Below, piece after piece: positions 33,681-42,278 of a stretch of DNA of 64,000 bases. Made by a program: the position numbers and the translations under genes. The notes beneath the pieces are model-generated. The model worked only from the letters and a program-made list of their open reading frames with translations. It had not been told where the DNA came from and did not search any database. This DNA comes from Chryseobacterium sp. JV274 (lineage in GTDB: Bacteria > Bacteroidota > Bacteroidia > Flavobacteriales > Weeksellaceae). How positions within the stretch are numbered: position 1 is the stretch's first letter; each line of letters starts with the position of its first letter. The stretch spans positions 2,556,001 through 2,620,000 of the forward strand of contig NZ_LR824569.1 of the NCBI RefSeq assembly GCF_903969135.1. The letters run 5' to 3'.

Positions 33681-35090
33681 ATGAAATTCAAATTATTACT
33701 GGCTTTTTCCTTCTGGATGTTACTTGTAGCAGTATCATGTAATAAGGATGATATTACGTTTGACAGCCCTACGCAGCAGCTAAGTTTCTCAAGAGACACA
33801 GTATTCTGTGATACGGTATATCATCAGGTACGTTCAGAAACCTATGTAGTAAAAGTATATAATAATGAAGATAAGGATATCATGATCCCAAGAGTAAATC
33901 TTGAGAAAGGTGCCTCTTCATTATATAGAATCAATGTAGATGGAAAACCTGGATATGATTTTCAAAATGTTCCTTTAAGAAAGAAAGACAGTCTTTATAT
34001 TTTTGTTGAAATTGCCCCTGAAGCTACCGGACCAGAAGCGATTGCTGAGGACAAAGTTATTTTCACAGGGCCTGCAGGACAGCAGCATGTGACCTTATTT
34101 TCTGTAGTTCAGGATGCTGAATTTTTTATTCAGACTCCCGGCAACCCTAATGAAATTACCAATTCCACTACATGGAATAACAATAAAGCAAAGATCATCT
34201 ACGGGAATCTTACCATCAACCCAAGTGTAACACTGGACATAAATCCTGGAACTAAGGTATACTTCCACAAAAACAGTGGAATGAAAGTTTCTTCCGGAGC
34301 TGTTTTAAATATCAATGGAACTCAGACCGATCAGGTTATTCTTCGTGGAGACAGAAATGATCCTTATTATGATACGATTCCTAAAAACTGGAATTCTATT
34401 AAAATGGAAGCAAATTCTACGCTCAAGATGAACCATGCAAGACTTTTCGGAGGAACAAGAGGTTTTGATATGAGACAAACCAATGCTACTATCACCAATT
34501 CATTCATCCATACTTTCTTTGAATACGGTATCTATGCGGTAGGTTCTACTGTGAATGCCAATAACCTTGTGATGAACAATTGCGGTTTATCATGTATCGG
34601 TATTTTCAGAGGAGGAAAACACAGCTATACTCACGCTACGATTGCCAATTATTCCAGAACAATGAGCTCTTTTGACAGAAGCGGAATTTTTGCAGCCAAT
34701 GAATGGAAGAATGATGCAGGACAATCAGAACAGGGCGCTTTACAGCTGCTTGATATTAAAAACAGTATCATATATTCTGATAGGGATGATGCTATTCATT
34801 TTGAACAGACTCCGGGACAGCAGTTTGAATTCTTACTTCAAAATTCATTAATAAAATATACCAGTGCAACAGGAGCAGGTTTCACTTTTGACAATAATCC
34901 AAACGTAATACAAACAACCAAGAATACTGATCCACAGTTTGTCAACTATTTTATGGCTAAAATGAATTTAAGGGTAAAACCAGGTTCTCCAGCTCTTGGA
35001 AAAGGAAATGCGGCTGTTGCAGCAACAGTACCTTTCGATATTGTGAATGTATCCAGAACTACAAACCCAACGCTGGGAGCTTATCAATAA
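33681..35090 (+). CDS. Right-handed beta-helix lipoprotein
   Basis: 469 residues. Lipoprotein signal MKFKLLLAFSFWMLLVAVSC with Cys20. Residues ~30-145 form a beta-sandwich (SFSRDTVFCDTVYHQVRSET, VKVYNNEDKDIMIPRV) like the domains of choice-of-anchor proteins. Residues ~165-450 are a pectate-lyase-like solenoid (IYGNLTINPSVTLDINPGTKVYF, ARLFGGTRGFDM, NNLVMNNCGLSCIGIF, LLDIKNSIIYSDRDDAI), ending SPALGKGNAA and LGAYQ. It is probably outer-membrane anchored. I see no catalytic residues and cannot name a ligand. Its stop overlaps the ATG of the next gene (TAATG). Confidence 0.78.
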   Translation: MKFKLLLAFSFWMLLVAVSCNKDDITFDSPTQQLSFSRDTVFCDTVYHQVRSETYVVKVYNNEDKDIMIPRVNLEKGASSLYRINVDGKPGYDFQNVPLRKKDSLYIFVEIAPEATGPEAIAEDKVIFTGPAGQQHVTLFSVVQDAEFFIQTPGNPNEITNSTTWNNNKAKIIYGNLTINPSVTLDINPGTKVYFHKNSGMKVSSGAVLNINGTQTDQVILRGDRNDPYYDTIPKNWNSIKMEANSTLKMNHARLFGGTRGFDMRQTNATITNSFIHTFFEYGIYAVGSTVNANNLVMNNCGLSCIGIFRGGKHSYTHATIANYSRTMSSFDRSGIFAANEWKNDAGQSEQGALQLLDIKNSIIYSDRDDAIHFEQTPGQQFEFLLQNSLIKYTSATGAGFTFDNNPNVIQTTKNTDPQFVNYFMAKMNLRVKPGSPALGKGNAAVAATVPFDIVNVSRTTNPTLGAYQ

Positions 35091-35416
35091 TGGAAATTAC
35101 CCAGTTACAACAGCAGGTTGATGAATGGATCAAAACCATTGGCGTAAGATACTTTAATGAGCTTACGAATATGGCGATGCTGACAGAAGAAGTAGGTGAA
35201 GTAGCGAGAATCATTGCCAGAAGGTATGGTGAACAAAGCGAAAAGGAAAGCGATAAAACAAAAGATCTTGGCGAAGAACTGGCTGATGTACTTTTTGTAA
35301 CATTATGCCTGGCTAATCAGACGGGAGTTAATTTACAGGACGCTTTTGACAGAAAAATGAAAATCAAGACTGACCGGGATAAAGACCGGCATCAGAATAA
35401 TGAAAAATTGAAATAA
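35090..35416 (+). CDS. MazG-like nucleotide pyrophosphohydrolase
   Basis: 108 residues. All-alpha NTP pyrophosphohydrolase pattern: NMAMLTEEVGEVARIIARR holds the E-E-x-x-E metal site, and LGEELADVLFVTLCLAN holds the E-x-x-D pair, with KTDRDKDRHQNN near the C-terminus. Such small MazG relatives (dCTPase/RS21-C6 class) remove diphosphate from non-canonical NTPs to clean the nucleotide pool. It is co-translated with the upstream lipoprotein gene through a one-base stop/start overlap, an odd pairing of cytoplasmic and outer-membrane products. Confidence 0.88.
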   Translation: MEITQLQQQVDEWIKTIGVRYFNELTNMAMLTEEVGEVARIIARRYGEQSEKESDKTKDLGEELADVLFVTLCLANQTGVNLQDAFDRKMKIKTDRDKDRHQNNEKLK

Positions 35417-35470
35417 TTATAAATGATGAGTTATGAATTATAGATGAATTTGTAACTCATAATTTTTTTA
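35416..35470 (+). repeat. ATGAGTTATGAATT-type repeat forming a weak terminator before aroA
   Basis: ATGAGTTA (35426-35433) pairs with TAACTCAT (35453-35460), followed by AATTTTTTTA. It can act as a weak terminator. The sequence resembles low-complexity intergenic repeats of Chryseobacterium (recall, not verified). Confidence 0.5.
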
Positions 35471-35487
35471 ATATCATGTAGATAATA

Positions 35488-36711
35488 ATGAAGAAGCTAG
35501 AAAAATCAAAGTTATCAGGAGGAAAAACAGTACAGATCAGCGGTTCGAAAAGTATTTCGAATCGTTTATTGATTCTGGAAAGTCTGTTTAGCAATATAAA
35601 AATCGGAAATCTATCCAATTCTCAGGATACTCAGTTGCTGAAAAAAGCATTATCTGAAAATATAGAAGTGGTAGACATTCACCATGCAGGAACGGCAATG
35701 CGCTTTCTTACTTCTTATTATTCTATCCAGGAAGGAAAGACTACTATTCTTACCGGCTCAGGAAGAATGAAAGAAAGACCGATCAAAAATCTGGTAAGTG
35801 CCTTGAGGGATCTTGGGGTAGAAATTGAGTATTTGGAGAATGAAGGCTTTCCTCCTTTAAAAATTACAGGAAAAAAGATCACCCAGACTTCTGTGAATGT
35901 TCCGGCCAATATTTCAAGCCAGTTTATTACCTCTCTGCTTCTTGTTGCAGGAAAACTTGAAAACGGAATGGAAATTAATCTTGTAGGGAAGGTTACATCT
36001 AGGTCTTATATTGAAATGACCCTTGATATTCTGACAAAATTTGGTATCCAAAGCAGTTTTGAAGGAAATTCGATCAAAGTAGCCCCCTTCACTCCTGACC
36101 ATAATGCAGAAGTACATTATGAAGTAGAGAGTGACTGGAGTTCGGCTTCTTACTTCTACTCTATCTGTGCTTTGGGAAGAGAAACCATCCACCTGAAAAG
36201 TTTTTACAAAGAGTCAACGCAGGGAGATTCTGCAATTGCCAATATCTATGAGAAGTTCTTCGGAATCAAAACAACATTCTCTGAAGATGAGCATCAACTA
36301 ACGCTGGAACCTCAGCCAGATTTTTCTTTTCCGGAAAAAATTATCCTGGATATGAATGACTGTCCTGATATTGCACAAACTCTTTGTGTAACAGCCGCAG
36401 CCTTAAAAATACCTTTTGATATTTCCGGATTGGGAACTTTAAGAGTAAAAGAAACCGACAGACTTCTTGCCTTATATAATGAGCTTGAAAAACTGGGCAC
36501 TGAAACAGAAATTACAGATTTAACGATTAAATCAATCCGTTTTGGAGAGCCACAGGATCATATTTCTATCAAAACGTATCAGGATCACAGAATGGCAATG
36601 AGTTTTGCTCCGTTCTGCCTGATTAATGAGCTTACTATTGAGGATGAAAATGTAGTTGAAAAATCTTATCCAATGTTTTGGGAAGACCTTGAAAGTATTG
36701 TAACAAATTAA
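35488..36711 (+). CDS. aroA: 3-phosphoshikimate 1-carboxyvinyltransferase (EPSP synthase)
   Basis: 407 residues, slightly shorter than the usual ~427. It joins shikimate 3-phosphate and PEP to make EPSP in aromatic amino-acid synthesis. Seen: SGSKSISNRLLILESLFSN, a HHAGTAMRFLTSYYSI block in the place of the usual N-A-G-T-A-x-R, SGRMKERPIKNLV, NISSQFITSLLL, SDWSSASYFYSI and QDHRMAMSFAP. The start is the ATG right after an A-rich leader. It may be cotranscribed with the MazG gene past the weak hairpin at 35426. Confidence 0.96.
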   Translation: MKKLEKSKLSGGKTVQISGSKSISNRLLILESLFSNIKIGNLSNSQDTQLLKKALSENIEVVDIHHAGTAMRFLTSYYSIQEGKTTILTGSGRMKERPIKNLVSALRDLGVEIEYLENEGFPPLKITGKKITQTSVNVPANISSQFITSLLLVAGKLENGMEINLVGKVTSRSYIEMTLDILTKFGIQSSFEGNSIKVAPFTPDHNAEVHYEVESDWSSASYFYSICALGRETIHLKSFYKESTQGDSAIANIYEKFFGIKTTFSEDEHQLTLEPQPDFSFPEKIILDMNDCPDIAQTLCVTAAALKIPFDISGLGTLRVKETDRLLALYNELEKLGTETEITDLTIKSIRFGEPQDHISIKTYQDHRMAMSFAPFCLINELTIEDENVVEKSYPMFWEDLESIVTN

Positions 36712-36715
36712 TTTA

Positions 36716-36764
36716 AAAATGTGGTAATTTGGAAATGGTTTCATTCTGGATTACCACATTTTAA
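36716..36764 (+). terminator. Inverted repeat after aroA
   Basis: A perfect 13-bp inverted repeat (36716-36728 with 36750-36762) with a 21-base loop starts 5 bases after the aroA stop. The T-run is short, so termination is likely but not certain. Confidence 0.6.
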
Positions 36765-36778
36765 TCATACTACTAATA

Positions 36779-37459
36779 ATGAGACTCATCTTTCTCTTTT
36801 TGGCTTTCTTATCTGTGACGAGCTTACCTGCTCAGAATCTGAAAAATTTTTCTGTTCCGAAAGGTTATACCCAGATTGTGGAAGCCAAAGGCGATCTTGA
36901 CAAAGATGGAAAAGATGAAACTATCCTGATATTTAATACGAATATAAAAGCATCAGACAAGCAAAACCTGGAAGGTACAAATGACTATAAAAGGGTTTTC
37001 TATATTCTGAAAAAAGGAAACAGCGGTCTAAAAGTATGGAACGAAAATTCTACCCTCCTTTTTTCAAGCGGATTCGGATTTTATCCTTCTGATAATACTC
37101 TTGAAATCAATATAAAAAATAACTGTCTTATTATTGAACAGCAGTTTTTTACCAATTCAAGGCATACCCAGCAATATAAACATACCTTCAGATTTCAGAA
37201 CGGAGATTTTTATCTTATAGGTTCGCACGATCATTTTGAAGACACCTGTGAATTCAGTTTTACAAATGAAATCAATTTTTCTACAGGGCAAGTAATTGTT
37301 GACAGAGAATATTCATCCTGTGATGATGGCACCAAAGTACCCGAAAACTCACACAAAGAGTTTTCTCATAAATTCCCGGCTCTTATTAAAATGAATGATT
37401 TCTTTATCGGAGACCACAAGTTCAAAGTTCCCGGGTCGAAGGAGGATTTTGTGTTTTAG
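36779..37459 (+). CDS. Secreted protein of unknown function with a calcium-loop-like motif
   Basis: 226 residues with a signal peptide (MRLIFLFLAFLSVTSLPAQ). Just after it, GDLDKDGKDETILIF resembles an FG-GAP/EF-hand-like calcium loop, D-x-D-x-D-G-x-x-E. Beta strands follow (LLFSSGFGFYPSDNTLEINI, TFRFQNGDFYLIGSHDHF), ending in a short acidic tail. Such 'DLDKDGKDE' proteins are common in Bacteroidota and have no known activity. The gene follows the aroA inverted repeat by 15 bases and precedes an intergenic repeat. Confidence 0.7.
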   Translation: MRLIFLFLAFLSVTSLPAQNLKNFSVPKGYTQIVEAKGDLDKDGKDETILIFNTNIKASDKQNLEGTNDYKRVFYILKKGNSGLKVWNENSTLLFSSGFGFYPSDNTLEINIKNNCLIIEQQFFTNSRHTQQYKHTFRFQNGDFYLIGSHDHFEDTCEFSFTNEINFSTGQVIVDREYSSCDDGTKVPENSHKEFSHKFPALIKMNDFFIGDHKFKVPGSKEDFVF

Positions 37460-37600
37460 GATGGAAGATTGAAGCTGGAGGTTACTGTTAGGTGGTTGAT
37501 CTATCATAGCTGCTTTATTGTAAATCCATTACTATTTAACTAGTAACGATTTCTCTTTTTCCACCATCCATCCCCCAACTTCCTGACTTTATAGCAACTT
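37459..37600. repeat. Dispersed GGAAGCTGGA-type intergenic repeat, copy 1
   Basis: The left arm (GATGGAAGATTGAAGCTGGA, ~37461-37480) and the right arm (ending CTTCCTGACTTTATAG, ~37578-37593) are imperfect inverted copies. The right arm closely matches that of copy 2 at 48066-48240. It looks like a palindromic, non-coding element, and no coding frame is present. Confidence 0.55.
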
Positions 37601-37680
37601 AATCATCTCTTAAGATTAAATTAACTCCTTGTACTTTGATATATTCTTATTTTTAAGCTGCATTAAAAAATAAAAAAACT

Positions 37681-38676
37681 ATGTTCAAACAAAGCATGAA
37701 ACGTTTTACAGCCATCACTCTTGGGGTTGTTACTGCGTCGATCTTCTTTTCCTGTTCAAATGACAGCATGATGGAAAGAGATAATGAAACTCTTGCAGCC
37801 TCTTTAGCAAAAACAAGTAATAAGGCTTCATTATTACCTATTGCCATGAATAGCTGGATGTCTGGTCTTCAGGATAATATTTCAATTTCAAAAATCTCTA
37901 TTCCCGGGACTCATGATTCCGGTGCACGTGTAGATGCTCCTGTTGTATCAGGTACGGCTAAAACTCAAGACCTCAGCATTGCAGAACAACTGAATGCAGG
38001 AGTCCGTTTTCTGGATATCCGTTGCAGACATATTGACAATTCTTTCACCATTCATCACGGTGCGATTTACCAAAATCTGAATTTTGATGATGTGCTTAAT
38101 GCCTGCTATACGTTCCTTAACAGCCATCCATCAGAAACAATTATCATGTCTGTAAAGGAAGAATATGACGCATCCAACACTACCAGAAGTTTTGAGCAGA
38201 CCTTCGATTCTTATGTACAGAAAAATCCTTCTAAATGGGATCTTGGGGCAAACATTCCTGCATTAGGAGCTGTAAGAGGAAAGATCAAATTGTTGAGAAG
38301 GTTTTCTTCAGGAACAACTAAAGGAATCAATGCTTCTCCGTGGGCAGATAATACGACATTTGATATCAACAATTCCGGCGTACAATTAAAAGTTCAGGAT
38401 TATTATAAGGTTACCAACAATGATGATAAGTGGAATGGAATTTCCAGCCTGCTTAATGAAGCCAAAAATGATACTAACGGAAAGCTTTTCGTGAATTTCA
38501 CCAGCGGTTATAAACCGGGAATCTTTGGGATCCCAAGTATTCCTACAGTATCCAATACCATTAATCCAAAACTTAAGACCTTCTTCCAGACGAATACTCA
38601 GGGTTCATATGGAATAATGCCGATTGACTTTGTAAATGCGGAACTGTCTGAATTAATAGTGAAGACCAATTTCTAA
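37681..38676 (+). CDS. Phosphatidylinositol-specific phospholipase C-like lipoprotein
   Basis: 331 residues. The lipoprotein signal ends SIFFSC (Cys25). The PI-PLC X domain carries the two catalytic histidines: His78 in SIPGTHDSGA and His125/126 in FTIHHGAIYQ, with VRFLDIRCRH and ETIIMSVKEEY between and after. Bacterial PI-PLC cleaves the phosphodiester of phosphatidylinositol or its glycans by forming a cyclic inositol phosphate, without calcium. The lipid anchor would hold it at the outer membrane. It is convergent with the phosphatase/SusCD locus. A second in-frame ATG at 37696 is an alternative start. Confidence 0.92.
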   Translation: MFKQSMKRFTAITLGVVTASIFFSCSNDSMMERDNETLAASLAKTSNKASLLPIAMNSWMSGLQDNISISKISIPGTHDSGARVDAPVVSGTAKTQDLSIAEQLNAGVRFLDIRCRHIDNSFTIHHGAIYQNLNFDDVLNACYTFLNSHPSETIIMSVKEEYDASNTTRSFEQTFDSYVQKNPSKWDLGANIPALGAVRGKIKLLRRFSSGTTKGINASPWADNTTFDINNSGVQLKVQDYYKVTNNDDKWNGISSLLNEAKNDTNGKLFVNFTSGYKPGIFGIPSIPTVSNTINPKLKTFFQTNTQGSYGIMPIDFVNAELSELIVKTNF

Positions 38677-38701
38677 TTCATTATTTGTTAGATATATTTA
38701 T

Positions 38702-38732
38702 AGGCTGTTTCTTTTTTGAGGCAGCCTTTTTA
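38702..38732 (+). terminator. Terminator of the PI-PLC gene
   Basis: AGGCTG pairs with CAGCCT around a T-rich loop and is followed by TTTTT, ~25 bases after the stop. Its loop core, CTGTTTCTTTTTTGA, is shared with the next hairpin. Confidence 0.75.
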
Positions 38733-38773
38733 AATTTTGTTCTTGTTTTATCTCAGGCTTTAAATCAATACAC

Positions 38774-38803
38774 AAAAAAGACTGTTTCTTTTTTGAAACA
38801 GTC
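38774..38803 (-). terminator. Terminator of the GDPD/phosphatase gene
   Basis: GACTGTTTC pairs with GAAACAGTC around a six-T loop, followed on the minus strand by a six-T run, ~35 bases after the stop at 38839. Confidence 0.85.
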
Positions 38804-38838
38804 TCTCTTTGTAAAAGTAAAAGTATTAAAATCAAAAG

Positions 38839-40671
38839 TTATTTCTGTATTCCGTAGGCTGCCAATATCTTGTTGAAAATCTCTGTATTTTCAAATAATC
38901 CTGTAAATTCTTTAGAGTTCGGACCGTATGCAAAAACACTTGACGGAATGGAGGTATGATCATTCGTACTGAAGTTTCCGAATATCCAGCCATCTTTCAG
39001 GCTTCCGTCCAATAGCGTCAAACCACCTGTTTCATGATCTCCCACCACGATTACCAGGGTTTCTTTATTTTCATCAGCAAATTTCATTGCCTTACCAACC
39101 ACATGATCAAAGTCCAGTAATTCTGTAACCAGCTGCTCAATATTGTTGCTATGACCTCCTCCATCAGTCTGAGAAGCTTCTATCATCATAAAGAATCCGT
39201 TTTTATTATTCTTTAAATTATTTAAGGTAAGATCGAACGCATCGGAAAGCCAGTTTCCTCTTCCGTTGGTTATTCTTTGTGAAGCCAGAGGATCAATCAC
39301 CAAAGTACGGTTCTTAATTGCAGTAACTGATTTCAAATCTTTATACAAATCGACTTTGGCATCTTTAAATTTCTGTACATTTTCCTGAGACAGTCCGTTT
39401 GTAGGGCCTCCGATAAGAATTCTCGTTTTTGAAGCTGCGAAATCTTTCAAAATAGGTTCGGAACTATTTCTATTGTCTGAGTGTGCATAGAAATCAGCAG
39501 GCGTTGCATCTGTAACATCACCCGTAGAAATCAATCCGGAGACCATTCCTTTCTCAGCGATAATATCAGGAATTTGTGCGAGTGCTTTTCCCATATTGTC
39601 AACTCCTACAAAAGTATTTTTAGTTTTCACTCCTGTTGCAAATGCTGTAGAACCCGGTGCTGAATCTGTAATATAGGCATTGGATGAATTGGTTTTGGAA
39701 AGTCCTGTAGCTTTCATATTGAAAACATTTAACTTTCCTTTGTTGGCTGTAAAGGCAGCATAGTATTGCGGAAGAGAAGTTCCGTCTGGTATAAGAAGGA
39801 TCACATTCTTTACCTTTTTAACCACTCCGTCTGATGCATAAGTCGGAGTATAGGTGCTGTATTCTTTTGTATTTTTATAAAAGTTTTTCGGGATAGAGTT
39901 CATGAATTTTTTTAGATCCGGAATATGGTCGGTATTGATATAATCTACTCCCATATCCATAAAATTCACCCATGCATTAGGAAAGTCCGGAGCCCCGTAA
40001 AAACGCACTGGTTTTTGCTGGGAATGTGCTTTTTCAACAGCAGTTCTAATCCTTGCCGTTTCCTCGTCTCTTGGGATTCCTTTTCCATTCCATTTTACCA
40101 ATCCGGGAAGATCTGCACTGAACATTCCTACTCTTTTTAACTGGTCTGCAGAATAATTTTTGTCAAGATCTCCATCAAAGTAAAGATAGTCTGGATAGTT
40201 TTTAAAATCTGTCGGTTGGGGTCTTCCGCCGGTAATCACAATTTTAATTCCTGAATTTCCCGTGATCTCAGGATATTTTTTTAATGTAGCCACCAAAGCA
40301 TCCAATGATGTTTTATAATCCTGCTTAATATCAATCAGCAGCTGGAGTTTTTTGCCGGCATCCGGATAGATATTCCCTTTGTTCAGCTTAATCTGTTTTG
40401 AAATATTATCGAGATAAAGGTTTTCCAGTGTTCTGTCTGCAGAAAGTTCTTTTTCGGTATGAGCTACCCAAAGATTACCTTTTACAAGAAATACATCTGC
40501 TTCTATGGAACCAAAGTTGGCATAATAAGCCTGCCAGAAAGGGATCTCCTGCATGTAATCATTATGTGAATGTGCATTGCCAACATTGTAGTTTAAATAA
40601 TTCTGTGCCTGATTTTCAGAAAAAACAGCCAGGGCCAGTACAGCCAAAATTTTTGATAGTTTCCGTTTCAT
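38839..40671 (-). CDS. Fusion of a GDPD/PI-PLC-like phosphodiesterase and an alkaline phosphatase
   Basis: 610 residues. Signal peptide MKRKLSKILAVLALAVFSENQAQ. The first domain (~25-260) is a GDPD/PI-PLC-superfamily TIM barrel: His34/His36 in GNAHSHNDYMQ, acidic Glu57/Asp59 in SIEADVFLV, and His71 in LWVAHTEKEL. The second (~285-610) is a complete alkaline phosphatase with zinc ligand Asp296 in LLIPDGTS, nucleophile Ser337 in TDSAPGSTAFATG, STGDVTDATP, SQTDGGGHSN and the VVGDHETGG/HTSIP metal ligands. The protein could cut a phosphodiester and then free phosphate from the product. It is last on the minus strand after susC and susD. A terminator-like hairpin separates it from susD. Confidence 0.93.
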   Translation of the reverse strand: MKRKLSKILAVLALAVFSENQAQNYLNYNVGNAHSHNDYMQEIPFWQAYYANFGSIEADVFLVKGNLWVAHTEKELSADRTLENLYLDNISKQIKLNKGNIYPDAGKKLQLLIDIKQDYKTSLDALVATLKKYPEITGNSGIKIVITGGRPQPTDFKNYPDYLYFDGDLDKNYSADQLKRVGMFSADLPGLVKWNGKGIPRDEETARIRTAVEKAHSQQKPVRFYGAPDFPNAWVNFMDMGVDYINTDHIPDLKKFMNSIPKNFYKNTKEYSTYTPTYASDGVVKKVKNVILLIPDGTSLPQYYAAFTANKGKLNVFNMKATGLSKTNSSNAYITDSAPGSTAFATGVKTKNTFVGVDNMGKALAQIPDIIAEKGMVSGLISTGDVTDATPADFYAHSDNRNSSEPILKDFAASKTRILIGGPTNGLSQENVQKFKDAKVDLYKDLKSVTAIKNRTLVIDPLASQRITNGRGNWLSDAFDLTLNNLKNNKNGFFMMIEASQTDGGGHSNNIEQLVTELLDFDHVVGKAMKFADENKETLVIVVGDHETGGLTLLDGSLKDGWIFGNFSTNDHTSIPSSVFAYGPNSKEFTGLFENTEIFNKILAAYGIQK

Positions 40672-40685
40672 AATTTCTGTAAAAA

Positions 40686-40721
40686 ACTATATCATCACAG
40701 AAGTTTCTGCAATGATATAGT
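40686..40721 (-). promoter_or_regulatory. Attenuator-like hairpin between susD and the phosphatase gene
   Basis: ACTATATCAT pairs with ATGATATAGT (10 bp) with an inner AGAA/TTCT, and the minus-strand side runs into six T, 15 bases before the phosphatase ATG. It is a terminator within the operon that would lower downstream expression. Confidence 0.75.
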
Positions 40722-40744
40722 GGATAATATATAAGATTAAGATG

Positions 40745-42253
40745 TTACCAGCCTTCATTTTGCTTGATGATTCCATGACTGTTTACGATTTCAGCCTGCG
40801 GAACTGCCCAAACATTATGTACAGCTGGATTAAAATTTCTTGCTGCCCAAACCTCCTGTCCGTTAATACCATGCAGAGGCTTGGCATAAGCTGCCTGTGC
40901 ATCTCCCCAACGTACAAGGTCTCTGTGTCTGTCTGCCCATTCACCTGCCAGCTCACAGCGTCTTTCATGTTTAAGGTCTGCCATTGTACATCCGTTTTTC
41001 GGAGATAAACCTGCACGTACTCTGATCATATTGATTTCCTGATCTGCAGATTTCCCCTGCATCAATGCAGCTTCTGCTTTGATAAGGATAACCTCAGCAT
41101 AACGCATGATCGGAACGGCAAGATCCGTACACGGATAATCTCCGTTGGCACTCACATGACCGCTGTTAAGCTGATATTTGAAAGCATCCATATATTTATT
41201 GAACTGATATCCGGTAAGTGAATTGGTAGAAGCATATATTCTTTCTTTCCCGTTAAAGGTAAATTTGTCACCTATTTTCAGGATGGATGCACTTCTTCTA
41301 AGATCCCCTGTTTCATATTCGTCATAAAGTTCTTTTGTAGGCTGAAAATATCCCCATCCGTTATATTCGCCCCATCCTTTATTTTCAAGCATTACGCCCG
41401 GAAGAATACTTCCCCATGCTGTAAACTTAGGTGTCCCGGGGACAGACCAGATATATTCTGAGCTGTAGTTGTTTTCAGCTTTGAAGACGTCAGCAAAATT
41501 ACCCAGCAAAGCTCTGTTTCCTTTTGTCATCACTTCATTAGCCCAGAATTCTGCATTCTTCCAGTCTTTCATAAACAAGTATACTTTTGCCAAAAGTGCC
41601 CATGCTGCAGCTTTATGTGGTCTGCCGTAATCTTTTGCAGGAAGTTCTGCCTGAGTAGGTAATAATTCGGCTGCTCTTTTCAGGTCGTTTACAATGTAGG
41701 TGTAATTTTCCATCACATTGGCTGCTCTCGGAATCGGGTTTGGATCAGGATCCTTAGAACGGTCGATAATAGGTACTCCCGCTTTTTCATTTCCGTAAGA
41801 ATAAGAAAGTTCAAAATACATTCTGCTGCTCATGAACAAAGCTTCTCCCAGGTATTTATTTTTAATGGCTTGTGAAGTCTGGATGTTATCAATATTACGG
41901 ATCACACGGTTGGCCACCCCAATTACATTATATCTTTTGTTCCATTGAGTTTCAAGATCTCCCGCTGCGATGTAATTACTGCTGAAGTTTTTTGCGTTAT
42001 CCGCTTCGCTCTTTGCTCTTCCGGTTACCATATCATCACTGGCGTTGATAAACCAAAATAGTCCTCTTCCGTAAAATTCACCGTCGAACAAAGGTTTATA
42101 CATGGCATTAGCACCGGTAATCAGGTCATTTTCCGTTTTCCAGAAACTGGCTTCAGTAGGTGTTCCTTCCGGCTGAACATCCAACTCTCCTGTACATGAT
42201 AAAAGCATTACGGATATTCCTGATACTAAAAATATTTTATTGAAAAATTTCAT
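40745..42253 (-). CDS. SusD/RagB-family outer-membrane lipoprotein (locus 1)
   Basis: 502 residues. Lipoprotein signal ending SVMLLSC, Cys20. SusD-type helical TPR fold: TPTEASFWKTENDLITGANAM, RVIRNIDNIQ, YLGEALFMSSRMYFELSYSYG, AWALLAKVYLFMKDWKNAEFWANEV, then C-terminal YAEVILIKAEAALMQGK and RGDLVRWGDA-like HRDLVRWGDA. SusD lids the SusC barrel and captures ligand at the cell surface. It lies 25 bases after susC. The ligand is unknown. The neighbouring phosphohydrolase points to a phosphorylated compound rather than a glycan. Confidence 0.94.
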   Translation of the reverse strand: MKFFNKIFLVSGISVMLLSCTGELDVQPEGTPTEASFWKTENDLITGANAMYKPLFDGEFYGRGLFWFINASDDMVTGRAKSEADNAKNFSSNYIAAGDLETQWNKRYNVIGVANRVIRNIDNIQTSQAIKNKYLGEALFMSSRMYFELSYSYGNEKAGVPIIDRSKDPDPNPIPRAANVMENYTYIVNDLKRAAELLPTQAELPAKDYGRPHKAAAWALLAKVYLFMKDWKNAEFWANEVMTKGNRALLGNFADVFKAENNYSSEYIWSVPGTPKFTAWGSILPGVMLENKGWGEYNGWGYFQPTKELYDEYETGDLRRSASILKIGDKFTFNGKERIYASTNSLTGYQFNKYMDAFKYQLNSGHVSANGDYPCTDLAVPIMRYAEVILIKAEAALMQGKSADQEINMIRVRAGLSPKNGCTMADLKHERRCELAGEWADRHRDLVRWGDAQAAYAKPLHGINGQEVWAARNFNPAVHNVWAVPQAEIVNSHGIIKQNEGW

Positions 42254-42278
42254 TTTTTACTTTTTTGTTAGTTAAAAA

